Source: Actinomycetota bacterium (GTDB lineage Bacteria; Actinomycetota; Humimicrobiia; Humimicrobiales; Humimicrobiaceae). Taken from it: DNA of 8,403 bases. Shown here one piece after another: positions 1 through 5,441 of this stretch (the first letter of the stretch is position 1; the number at the start of each line of letters is the position of its first letter). A program made the translations under genes and the position numbers. The notes below the pieces were generated by a model that worked only from the letters and a program-made list of their open reading frames with translations, was not told the origin of the DNA and searched no databases. Location: the NCBI GenBank assembly GCA_028718045.1, contig JAQUMQ010000050.1:1-8403 (forward strand), written 5' to 3'.

Positions 1-548
1 CAATCCGATTTATTTATCAAAGAATCTCCCATAACGACGATAACATTACCCGCTGCCGGTGGAATTGCATTGCTTGAACCGTTTGAAATCCTTGCCGTTC
101 CGGCTTGTATACCATATTTTGTGCATATATCTGCAAATTCAATCGAGTTAACAAAGTTCGAAAAAACAAATTCTCTCGAAGATCCGGAATTGAGCAACCC
201 CATCCAGTTAGCATAACCTTCGGCATCGGCAGGTCTGTCAAAAAAAGCTTTATACATTATTGCCAAAAACTGATCATTGTCCAAGTTCCTGTTTATGAGT
301 TCTTCGCTGAATACAAATCCGTATGCTGCTTGTCCTCCGGATACTCTACCGGCCAAAAGATTGCCAACCCAATTTTCAAGACCTCCGGGATCAGGGCTTC
401 TCCCAAGACAGGTTTCATAAAGCCTTGTGACGAATGCTGTTACGTCAGATGTCGAGTCCGCGAACATGAGCGATGGAAAAATAAAAGACGTCAGCAAGAA
501 TGCGACTAAAAAAACCATAAAAATTTTTGCCTTGTTGCTTTTAAACAT
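1..548 (-). CDS. Secreted DUF4214-domain protein, C-terminus cut off by window edge
   Basis: The frame is open from an ATG at 548 to the left edge, giving 182 residues and no stop, so the 3' end lies outside the window. Residues 1-30 form a signal peptide: a basic start (MFKSNKAK), a hydrophobic core, and a likely cut after SLMFA at residue 30. Residues 36-147 look like two DUF4214 repeats. The first carries FVTRLYETCLGRSPDPGGL, the second FLAIMYKAFFDRPADAEGY, each followed by an NW pair and an FVxSxEF-like motif (FVFSEEL, FVNSIEF). DUF4214 occurs in exported and surface proteins, and its exact role is not settled. A Gly/Ser/Pro-rich linker (about 148-167) then leads into a new segment beginning NVIVVMGDSLINKSD, presumably the start of an enzymatic or binding domain that cannot be identified here. 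A purine-rich AAAGGGAAAG lies just upstream of the ATG. The next gene on the same strand ends 278 bases upstream, so this is probably its own transcription unit. Confidence is high for DUF4214 and export, none for the C-terminal domain. Confidence 0.85.
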   Translation of the reverse strand, partial: MFKSNKAKIFMVFLVAFLLTSFIFPSLMFADSTSDVTAFVTRLYETCLGRSPDPGGLENWVGNLLAGRVSGGQAAYGFVFSEELINRNLDNDQFLAIMYKAFFDRPADAEGYANWMGLLNSGSSREFVFSNFVNSIEFADICTKYGIQAGTARISNGSSNAIPPAAGNVIVVMGDSLINKSD

Positions 549-826
549 AAACTTTCCCTTTCTAAAGTATTTCTCTTAAAACAATTTAATATTTTTTTAA
601 ACGATCCTAAACGTTGCTTAAATTCAGAATTATAATATATATTCATAAATACTATAATAGGAAATTAAATTTTTTTCAGATTCAGCCCTTAATAACGCAA
701 CTTCTTTTTTGCGTATTATAATAGTAGCGCTTTATTCGATAAGCCTGCAATTCAAAAAAACCTCGATAAGCGGCATTCAAATAACCATAAACATTGTTTT
801 AATATATTGACGAACATATCAAGCCT
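549..826. other. Intergenic spacer between the DUF4214 gene and the transglutaminase-like gene
   Basis: No credible coding frame. On the minus strand a perfect TATAAT lies at 629-634, about 80 bases upstream of the DUF4214 start, but no recognisable -35 sits at the right distance, so the promoter is only tentative. The 9-mer TCGATAAGC is repeated directly at 736-744 and 763-771. A bulged AT-rich stem-loop lies at 690-718. No convincing U-tract terminator for the upstream minus-strand gene (stop at 827) was found. Confidence 0.4.
690..718. repeat. Weak bulged inverted repeat in spacer
   Basis: The arms TAATAACGCAA (690-700) and TTGCGTATTA (709-718) pair over 10 bp with one bulged A around an 8-base pyrimidine-rich loop. 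No T-run follows on either strand, so it does not qualify as an intrinsic terminator. It may be a chance structure in AT-rich DNA or a weak processing or termination element downstream of the 827-2542 gene. Confidence 0.3.
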
Positions 827-2542
827 TTAAGCAAAACAACCATCAAGCTTTATATTGCCTTGTATGCCTTTACGGGAAGGCCAGATGACTTTTATATGAT
901 CCAGTGTCACGGTAGCATTATCATTTTCGATATTAATGTCAATGTCCTTATACCTGTTTCTGTTTTTTAAAATATTTACCAGACATATTGCTCTTTCAAG
1001 ACCATCACCCCTGTTAAAGTTCCATACTTCATCGGGTTGTGCTAGTCTGGGACCTTCATATATGGAATGATTAAGCATATTCTCTATAACATGAACTACT
1101 TCGATATCACTGTACCTTTTGCAAGCTTCGATCGATACCGGATTTCTCTCAATAGCCGCTTTCATAAAAGGATCCCAATTGGTTCTGGAAAAATCCCTGT
1201 ATGCATAAAAAGCCAGATCTGCGGTCGCATTTTTATTTCTTAAAGATTCCAGATAAGATATGATACTTTCCCTATCCATATCGGTTGTTAAGTTAATTGA
1301 CTCGGTTTTTTTGAAAATTTTATCGTTACCGGGAAGTTTTGGATTCAAATTACAAAACTCAAAAAGGGCATCGAGGATCTTTTTTTTATTTACATTAGGA
1401 CAACCTAGCTCATCCAAAAGTCCGTTTATTTTATTTTTATCTTTAAAATCGATCTTGTGTGATTTAAAATATTCAATAAATTTATTAAGAAATATCCTGT
1501 CTTCCAATGGTTTAGAATAAAAATCATATGTATCGATTTCCGATAAAAGCTTGTCCAGTGTACTTTCGTTTACCTTGAAAGAACTGGTGCTTTCATAATC
1601 ATAAGCTTTTTCGGCTTCGATATACCTTTCCTTATCATTATAGATATGTTTTATTTGAAAACATTTTTGAAGATGTGATTCCTGCCTAAGAAAGTTACAA
1701 AATATTTCAAAATTAATGTCAGTAACAAGAAATTTGCTAAGTTTAAATTTAAAATCATCATATGCTTTGATATCCATGGTTGCTTCCGGATATACCGCAT
1801 GGACGAATCCTGAGTTGTGCGAAACAATTGTTATCTGCTCATTTCTCATAGCCCGCTGGGCTTTTGCCGTAAGTTTAGTACCGTTAAACCACATGTTTTT
1901 TGTTATCAGCCTTCTGTTATTTGTTATAAAGCCATCTTTTATATCAATAAAATTTTGGGAATGAAGAGGCGTTGCCAAAAGATATATATTTTCTAAAGGT
2001 ATTTTGCATATGATAAAGAGCGCCGCAGCGTACAATGTAGATATGGAAACACATTCTCCCGCTCCTTTTTTGAAAGCATTTTTATACTTGAATGCTTCCA
2101 TTGCTTCTATCGTTTCAGTTTTCCAATATGGAATCACATTGGATTCGTACTTGTCAATTCCAAAGTGTTTTCTTATGTCGATGCTGAAATAATATTTGTC
2201 TCCTTCATACCCAAATAAAGCATTGCTTTTCTTAATCACATCCTCGCTCAGAAAGGATTTGAATCTGGAAATTTCTTTTTCTTTTGTGGTAAGCCCCCAT
2301 GTTTCCAGGTCAAGATTAAAATCGAAATTATCCATAATGAACTGTTTAAGCCTTAATATTTTTTTATATGGTGTCATATCGTCTATACTCTTAAACCATG
2401 GATCTTTTTTCCACGACCATATTACAGGCGACATTATATTAGCAAGAACAAGACTATATAAAAGCTCGGGGAAAATAAAAATCTCCATATCAGATAAAGT
2501 AACAGCCGATGAATACTTTTCCATATCTATTTTATGTATCAT
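827..2542 (-). CDS. Transglutaminase-like (papain-fold) protein of unknown function
   Basis: A 571-residue protein with no signal peptide or membrane helix, so probably cytoplasmic. The clearest motif is KGAGECVSISTLYAAAL, with a candidate nucleophile Cys164. It is followed by ATPLHSQNFIDIKDG with His194 and Asp200. The Cys...His...Asp order and the small-residue helix after the Cys are typical of transglutaminase-like cysteine enzymes, although the His-Asp spacing is shorter than in classical members. Near the C-terminus, RGDGLERAICLVNIL (from R511) resembles the same nucleophile helix with Gly514 in place of Cys, and His549 follows in LDHIKVIWP. This may be a degenerate second copy. The middle (about 310-440) is charged and has no recognised domain. 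Start: a GTG at 2587 extends the frame by 15 residues but has no Shine-Dalgarno; the ATG at 2542 follows AAAGAGAG at 6-base spacing and is preferred. It is alone between two spacers, so context does not name a substrate. The fold call is moderate; the reaction (hydrolase, protease or inactive) is unknown. Confidence 0.7.
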   Translation of the reverse strand: MIHKIDMEKYSSAVTLSDMEIFIFPELLYSLVLANIMSPVIWSWKKDPWFKSIDDMTPYKKILRLKQFIMDNFDFNLDLETWGLTTKEKEISRFKSFLSEDVIKKSNALFGYEGDKYYFSIDIRKHFGIDKYESNVIPYWKTETIEAMEAFKYKNAFKKGAGECVSISTLYAAALFIICKIPLENIYLLATPLHSQNFIDIKDGFITNNRRLITKNMWFNGTKLTAKAQRAMRNEQITIVSHNSGFVHAVYPEATMDIKAYDDFKFKLSKFLVTDINFEIFCNFLRQESHLQKCFQIKHIYNDKERYIEAEKAYDYESTSSFKVNESTLDKLLSEIDTYDFYSKPLEDRIFLNKFIEYFKSHKIDFKDKNKINGLLDELGCPNVNKKKILDALFEFCNLNPKLPGNDKIFKKTESINLTTDMDRESIISYLESLRNKNATADLAFYAYRDFSRTNWDPFMKAAIERNPVSIEACKRYSDIEVVHVIENMLNHSIYEGPRLAQPDEVWNFNRGDGLERAICLVNILKNRNRYKDIDINIENDNATVTLDHIKVIWPSRKGIQGNIKLDGCFA

Positions 2543-2548
2543 ATCAGA

Positions 2549-2556
2549 CTCTCTTT
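2549..2556 (-). promoter_or_regulatory. Ribosome binding site deciding the start of the transglutaminase-like gene
   Basis: On the minus strand AAAGAGAG stands 6 bases before the ATG at 2542. The longer GTG alternative at 2587 is preceded by AAGTCGT, with no purine-rich site. This favours the shorter protein, though the match to AGGAGG is only partial. Confidence 0.45.
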
Positions 2557-2620
2557 TTCCATATTTTTTAATATCAGATAATATCACACGACTTATGTTT
2601 TTAATTAAATATTATAATTT

Positions 2621-2648
2621 ATTATAATTTGCAACCATCTTTTTTAAA
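2621..2648 (-). promoter_or_regulatory. Possible promoter of the transglutaminase-like gene
   Basis: On the minus strand a perfect TATAAT (2621-2626) lies 16 bases downstream of TTTAAA (2643-2648), a 4/6 match to TTGACA. The 10-mer ATTATAATTT is repeated in tandem at 2611-2620 and 2621-2630, giving a second TATAAT at 2611-2616, so the exact -10 is ambiguous. The AT-rich background makes chance matches likely. Confidence 0.35.
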
Positions 2649-2657
2649 ATCATAGTA

Positions 2658-2685
2658 GCAATAGATATATTCCATAATCTATTGC
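2658..2685. repeat. Perfect 9-bp inverted repeat upstream of the transglutaminase-like gene
   Basis: GCAATAGAT (2658-2666) and ATCTATTGC (2677-2685) are exact reverse complements separated by 10 bases. The repeat sits just upstream of the possible -35 of the 827-2542 gene and well after the stop of the membrane-protein gene. No T-run follows on either strand, so a protein-binding site is more likely than a terminator. Confidence 0.5.
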
Positions 2686-2703
2686 ATTATGCATCAGACA
2701 ATC

Positions 2704-2732
2704 AAAAATTATTTTGGAAACCAAAAAATAAT
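2704..2732 (-). terminator. AT-rich terminator-like hairpin after the membrane-protein gene
   Basis: Read on the minus strand, ATTATTTTTTGG, loop TTT, then CCAAAATAAT form a 10-bp stem with a two-T bulge, followed directly by a short T-run. It lies about 60 bases past the stop codon of the 2792-3730 gene. The position and T-tail suit an intrinsic terminator, but only two G-C pairs are present, so the stem is weak. Confidence 0.4.
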
Positions 2733-2791
2733 ATGAGCAGAAAAGACCTTGGATATTTAAATCATTAAGATAACAATTTTATGTTGCTTTT

Positions 2792-3730
2792 TTATTCTTC
2801 CGAAGCCATATCTTTTTTACTTAAATACAAAATACTGCTTGAAAAAATAAGTAACGAAAAAAATAAGTAAAGAGGAAACCATATAACATTTAATATTGTC
2901 GCTTTGCTATACCAGTATTGAAAAGCAAAAATCACGGCAAGCAAAATCACCGAAACAATCCATGTCGTCAGACTGGCTTTTGCCAGATCCTGATATTGTT
3001 TTTCATCATACCATTCGCCAGCCTTTTCTTTGAATTTCACTGCTGCCCAATATACTGCTATTGCGATATAAGGAAGCATTATCATCAAAGTTATTGCAAT
3101 AATACCTTTTTTTATTGCCCATAAAGGCGAGTATATAGACAATAATATCAACAATCCTAAACCTGATACGCTGCATAGTACGCCGATGTAATTAGCATTT
3201 ATAAATATTGACTCATCCTTTATTACAATTTCCTCCATAGCTTTTTTATATATTCTTCTTTTGGTAAGAATCGTCAGTACAATTACAAGAACAAGAAACA
3301 GCAAGTGCAGCCCTTGGCTAAGATAAAGAATAAGAAATTCTCCTGCGATTCCTGTTTTTATGCCACCGATATATTCTTTTGAGATATCGCTAAGCAATGC
3401 AAAATCACCGAAAATCATAAGTAGCGAAATCACCGAAACAAAAAACGAAAATGATCTTAAGATGCTTTCTCTTTTAAAAAATTTTAACTGAAGAATAATG
3501 GAAAATATTGCCGATATATGGAAAATAAAAAATATTATAAAAACTATTGCAAGAAACACCTCTATTTTATCTGCAACGATCATTATATCCTCGTTGTTAA
3601 TAATCGTAATTCTTAAAATCACATAAAAAACTATATTAAAGACCAGTCCGCAAAGAGAGATGAGACATAAGGCAAGTGTCGTATTTTCGCTTATATTGAT
3701 TAATTTTTTCATATCGTTTTTCTTTTTCAT
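2792..3730 (-). CDS. Multi-pass membrane protein, second gene of an XRE-regulator pair
   Basis: A 312-residue integral membrane protein with about eight hydrophobic helices, at roughly 17-42, 56-82, 91-113, 130-156, 178-200, 207-231, 252-271 and 279-302. Basic patches flank them (KRRIYKK at 157-163). Between helices 6 and 7 is a charged loop, GEWYDEKQYQDLAKAS. It resembles the short Asp/Glu-rich loop before the last two helices in many membrane proteins encoded beside small XRE regulators, but I cannot assign a named family. No transporter, kinase or enzymatic motif is visible. The ATG at 3730 is preceded by AAGGGG at about 11 bases; a second ATG six codons in (3712) lacks a ribosome-binding site. 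It starts 32 bases after the regulator's stop on the same strand, with no promoter between, so the two are very likely co-transcribed. A sensor or effector membrane protein controlled by the regulator is the likeliest reading; the function is unknown. Confidence 0.75.
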   Translation of the reverse strand: MKKKNDMKKLINISENTTLALCLISLCGLVFNIVFYVILRITIINNEDIMIVADKIEVFLAIVFIIFFIFHISAIFSIILQLKFFKRESILRSFSFFVSVISLLMIFGDFALLSDISKEYIGGIKTGIAGEFLILYLSQGLHLLFLVLVIVLTILTKRRIYKKAMEEIVIKDESIFINANYIGVLCSVSGLGLLILLSIYSPLWAIKKGIIAITLMIMLPYIAIAVYWAAVKFKEKAGEWYDEKQYQDLAKASLTTWIVSVILLAVIFAFQYWYSKATILNVIWFPLYLFFSLLIFSSSILYLSKKDMASEE

Positions 3731-3762
3731 CCGGAACTTCGCCCCTTCATATTGATTTAAGA

Positions 3763-3966
3763 CTATTTGTTGTCAATATAAAAAATATCTTCCACTTTTT
3801 TATCGAAAAAATCTGCGATTTTTAATGCCAGAAGCACAGAAGGATTAAATTTACCTTTTTCTATCGAATGTATGGTAAGACGAGTAACTCCAATTATATT
3901 TGCGAGCTCCTGTTGAGAAATCTCATTATGTTCAAATCTGCACCGTCTTAGATTATTTTTAAGCAT
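3763..3966 (-). CDS. Small XRE/Cro-CI family transcriptional regulator
   Basis: A 67-residue protein that is almost entirely a Cro/CI helix-turn-helix domain. Residues 17-38 (SQQELANIIGVTRLTIHSIEKG) hold the helix-turn-helix, with QQELA opening helix 2 and TRLTIHSIEKG the recognition helix. The C-terminal FFDKKVEDIFYID is the usual end of these minimal regulators. There is no ligand or dimerisation domain beyond it, so it presumably binds DNA as a dimer through its own helices. The ATG at 3966 has a good site, AGGA, 6 bases upstream. It is the first gene of a unit with the membrane protein at 2792-3730. Regulators of this size paired with a membrane protein are common in Firmicutes and archaea and often repress their own operon. 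The promoter here is overlapped by a perfect inverted repeat (4025-4065), which supports autoregulation. The family is certain; the target is inferred. Confidence 0.93.
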   Translation of the reverse strand: MLKNNLRRCRFEHNEISQQELANIIGVTRLTIHSIEKGKFNPSVLLALKIADFFDKKVEDIFYIDNK

Positions 3967-3990
3967 GAATTATCCTATTGTTGCTATTTA

Positions 3991-4000
3991 TGAATATTCA
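3991..4000. repeat. 10-bp palindrome in the leader of the XRE gene
   Basis: TGAATATTCA is a perfect palindrome about 25 bases before the XRE start codon, downstream of the predicted transcription start. It could be an accessory binding site or chance. Next to it TCAATG occurs twice, at 3998-4003 and 4006-4011. Confidence 0.3.
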
Positions 4001-4024
4001 ATGTCTCAATGATCAAAACTTATA

Positions 4025-4065
4025 ATGTATATAATAATATATATTATATATACTATTATATACAT
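4025..4065. promoter_or_regulatory. Candidate operator: perfect 12-bp inverted repeat over the XRE promoter
   Basis: ATGTATATAATA (4025-4036) and TATTATATACAT (4054-4065) are exact reverse complements with a 17-base centre. The half-site centres are 29 bp apart. The right arm fills most of the -35/-10 spacer and touches the -35; the left arm covers the predicted start site near 4036; the -10 lies between. This geometry suits a repressor acting on the regulator/membrane operon, with the XRE protein itself the obvious candidate. The A/T-only composition of most positions is the main reason for caution. Confidence 0.6.
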
Positions 4066-4070
4066 GTCAA
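4043..4070 (-). promoter_or_regulatory. Consensus sigma-A promoter of the XRE/membrane-protein operon
   Basis: On the minus strand a perfect TTGACA (4065-4070) is followed after 16 bases by a perfect TATAAT (4043-4048). Transcription would start near 4036 and give a leader of about 70 bases before the ATG at 3966. Confidence 0.75.
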
Positions 4071-4131
4071 TATTTTTTTAATAAAAGCATGATTATATAG
4101 TAAAGATGCAAAGAAAGTTGTCTTGAATTTA

Positions 4132-4170
4132 AAGATATCGAGGGGTTTTCAATAAACCTCTCGATATCTT
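4132..4170 (-). terminator. Strong hairpin downstream of the PstS-like gene, probable terminator
   Basis: The arms AAGATATCGAGGGGTTT (4132-4148) and AAACCTCTCGATATCTT (4154-4170) pair over 17 bp with one mismatch, which is a G-U wobble in the plus-strand RNA. The loop is 5 bases. It begins 54 bases beyond the PstS-like stop. Reading the minus strand, the stem ends in CTT and runs into TTAAATTC, a short and imperfect T-tract; no T-run follows on the plus strand. It most likely ends PstS-like transcription and separates that gene from the XRE operon. Confidence 0.6.
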
Positions 4171-4224
4171 ATGGGATAGGATGAGATGAGAAAATAAATA
4201 AAAATTTTACAAAACTAAGAAAAA

Positions 4225-5217
4225 TTATTCGATTCCGACAAACCCAGATTCTTCGCCTATATCTTGGCCTTCGGAACTTAAAACAAATTCTATAAATGAA
4301 GCTGCAATTTCAGACATTGAATTTAAATTTCCATACATGTAAAGGTCTCTTGCTATAGGATAAGATTTATCTGCAACCGTTTTTACGGAAGGAGCTATCG
4401 CCGTGTTACTTTCATCTTTAACAGAAACCAAATTTACATGATCGCCCGCCGATTCAAGATAGCCTATGCCTATATAACCAATCATATTATCATTGTCTGA
4501 GACCTGGTTTACTACGTCTGTATTGGATTGTAATCTTAAACATATTTCTGAATAATCATTATCTTTTTCGGTTTTGTTTTTTTGGATCACTTTTTCAAGA
4601 AAATACTCTCCCGTACCTGAATTTGAATCTCTTGCAGCAACAATTATTTCGGCATCAGGACCACCGATTTCTTTCCAGTTTGTTATATTTCCCATGAAAA
4701 TATTCGCCAGTTGATCAAGCGATAACTCTTTTATTTCGATATTTTTACTTGTAATCACACATATTCCATCAAAAAGTACGGTATATTCTTTAACTTTAAG
4801 ACCTTTTTCTTCGGCAACTTTCAGTTCTTCATCTTTCATAGCTCTGGAAGCATTAGCCAGATCGGTTGTACCGTTTAAAAGAGATGCTATTCCTTCTCCG
4901 GATCCTCCGCCATTAACAGTTATTTTACCGCCATTTGAATTCATGAAAGCTTCAGCCCATTTTTGAGCAACTTCAAGAAGTGTCGTCGATCCCGTCAAAA
5001 TAAGTGTTTCGTCATTAAATTTTTTTTCATATTGAGCATCTGAAGTTTGTGACTGAGAAATACCCGTACCTGCCTCGGCAGACGTTTTTGTTGTTTCAGC
5101 AGATAAAGTTGTTGTTTTCTGGATAGTTGTTGTACATCCCGTTACTATCCCGATACTTGTGAGCACGGTTAAAAAAATTATTGCCATCAAAGTCATGCTT
5201 TTCCTGACTTCTTTCAT
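4225..5217 (-). CDS. pstS: PstS-like phosphate-binding lipoprotein
   Basis: A 330-residue substrate-binding protein of the PstS/PBP-like class, which captures phosphate outside the membrane and passes it to an ABC permease. Residues 1-28 form a lipoprotein signal with lipobox IVTGC (Cys28 lipidated), followed by a Thr/Ser-rich linker to about residue 65. Binding motifs in order are GSTT at 76-79, GGGSGEG at 103-109 with GTTDLANASR after it, and RDSNSGTG at 196-203, a hallmark anion-binding loop; IGYIGIGYLE follows near 246-255. Length and order match full PstS proteins. The frame can open at TTG 5220, but the ATG directly after it (5217) lies 7 bases from a strong GAGGAG and is preferred. No pstC, pstA, pstB or phoU is visible: the downstream neighbour is the XRE operon and the upstream one is divergent. 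A related anion cannot be excluded. A promoter and a 29-bp near-palindrome precede the gene. Confidence 0.9.
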   Translation of the reverse strand: MKEVRKSMTLMAIIFLTVLTSIGIVTGCTTTIQKTTTLSAETTKTSAEAGTGISQSQTSDAQYEKKFNDETLILTGSTTLLEVAQKWAEAFMNSNGGKITVNGGGSGEGIASLLNGTTDLANASRAMKDEELKVAEEKGLKVKEYTVLFDGICVITSKNIEIKELSLDQLANIFMGNITNWKEIGGPDAEIIVAARDSNSGTGEYFLEKVIQKNKTEKDNDYSEICLRLQSNTDVVNQVSDNDNMIGYIGIGYLESAGDHVNLVSVKDESNTAIAPSVKTVADKSYPIARDLYMYGNLNSMSEIAASFIEFVLSSEGQDIGEESGFVGIE

Positions 5218-5224
5218 CAAGCTT

Positions 5225-5230
5225 CTCCTC
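5225..5230 (-). promoter_or_regulatory. Ribosome binding site of the PstS-like gene
   Basis: GAGGAG on the minus strand lies 7 bases before the ATG at 5217 and only 4 before the overlapping TTG at 5220. This decides the start in favour of the ATG. Confidence 0.75.
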
Positions 5231-5255
5231 TTTTTATGATGAAATTTTTTATAAT

Positions 5256-5284
5256 ATGAATCGGTACATAATGAACCGTTTCAT
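5256..5284. promoter_or_regulatory. 29-bp near-palindrome, candidate operator of the PstS-like gene
   Basis: The left half ATGAATCGGTACAT (5256-5269) and right half ATGAACCGTTTCAT (5271-5284) are reverse complements at 12 of 14 positions around a central A (5270). The core CGGTnCAT/ATGnACCG is G+C-containing and stands out from the surrounding AT-rich DNA. It covers about +1 to +28 of the predicted transcript, where a bound repressor would block initiation; in RNA it could also fold as a leader hairpin. It does not look like the PhoB box or the TTAACA-type PhoP repeats. Confidence 0.6.
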
Positions 5285-5289
5285 TTGAT

Positions 5290-5319
5290 ATTTTACTTCA
5301 TACAGTTCGTGTTTGTCAA
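5290..5319 (-). promoter_or_regulatory. Probable promoter of the PstS-like gene
   Basis: On the minus strand a perfect TTGACA (5314-5319) is followed after 18 bases by TAAAAT (5290-5295), a 5/6 match to TATAAT. The start would be near 5283, giving a leader of about 65 bases that begins inside the near-palindrome. Confidence 0.6.
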
Positions 5320-5347
5320 TACTGCAGATACTTTAGAATTTAAATTC

Positions 5348-5404
5348 TTTTTAGATATTTTTTGATGTTTTTTACATTTTTTGATATTTTTTCAAATAGT
5401 TTTT
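5348..5404. repeat. Phased T-tracts, predicted intrinsically curved DNA
   Basis: Six T-runs of five or six bases occur at 5348-5352, 5358-5363, 5368-5373, 5377-5382, 5387-5392 and 5400-5404, with centres 9 to 12.5 bases apart, near one helical turn. Three of the units are GATATTTTTT or GATGTTTTTT. Such phasing is known to bend DNA. The tract lies in the spacer between the divergent PstS-like and RNB genes, upstream of the RNB start and upstream of the -35 of the PstS-like promoter. Confidence 0.6.
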
Positions 5405-5441
5405 AAAAAGTAAAACATGCGATATTATAAGGTGATAAAAT

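Noticed and set aside
105..509. 134-codon open frame on the plus strand opposite the DUF4214 gene
   Set aside because: The minus-strand frame gives a signal peptide and two DUF4214 repeats with a good start. The plus-strand translation is rich in Cys and basic residues, with no family resemblance.
736..771. Two copies of TCGATAAGC as a possible regulatory or CRISPR-like repeat
   Set aside because: Only two 9-base copies 27 bases apart, with unrelated flanks and not near a convincing promoter; too little to call more than a chance repeat.
2543..2587. Longer transglutaminase-like protein from GTG 2587
   Set aside because: No Shine-Dalgarno precedes the GTG, whereas the ATG at 2542 has a purine-rich site at normal spacing. 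Not fully excluded.
2196..2627. 143-codon open frame on the plus strand, with smaller ones at 1260-1520, 1716-1964 and 2004-2192
   Set aside because: All lie antisense to the transglutaminase-like gene, have low-complexity Ser/Leu/Ile-rich translations, and show no consistent start signal or motif.
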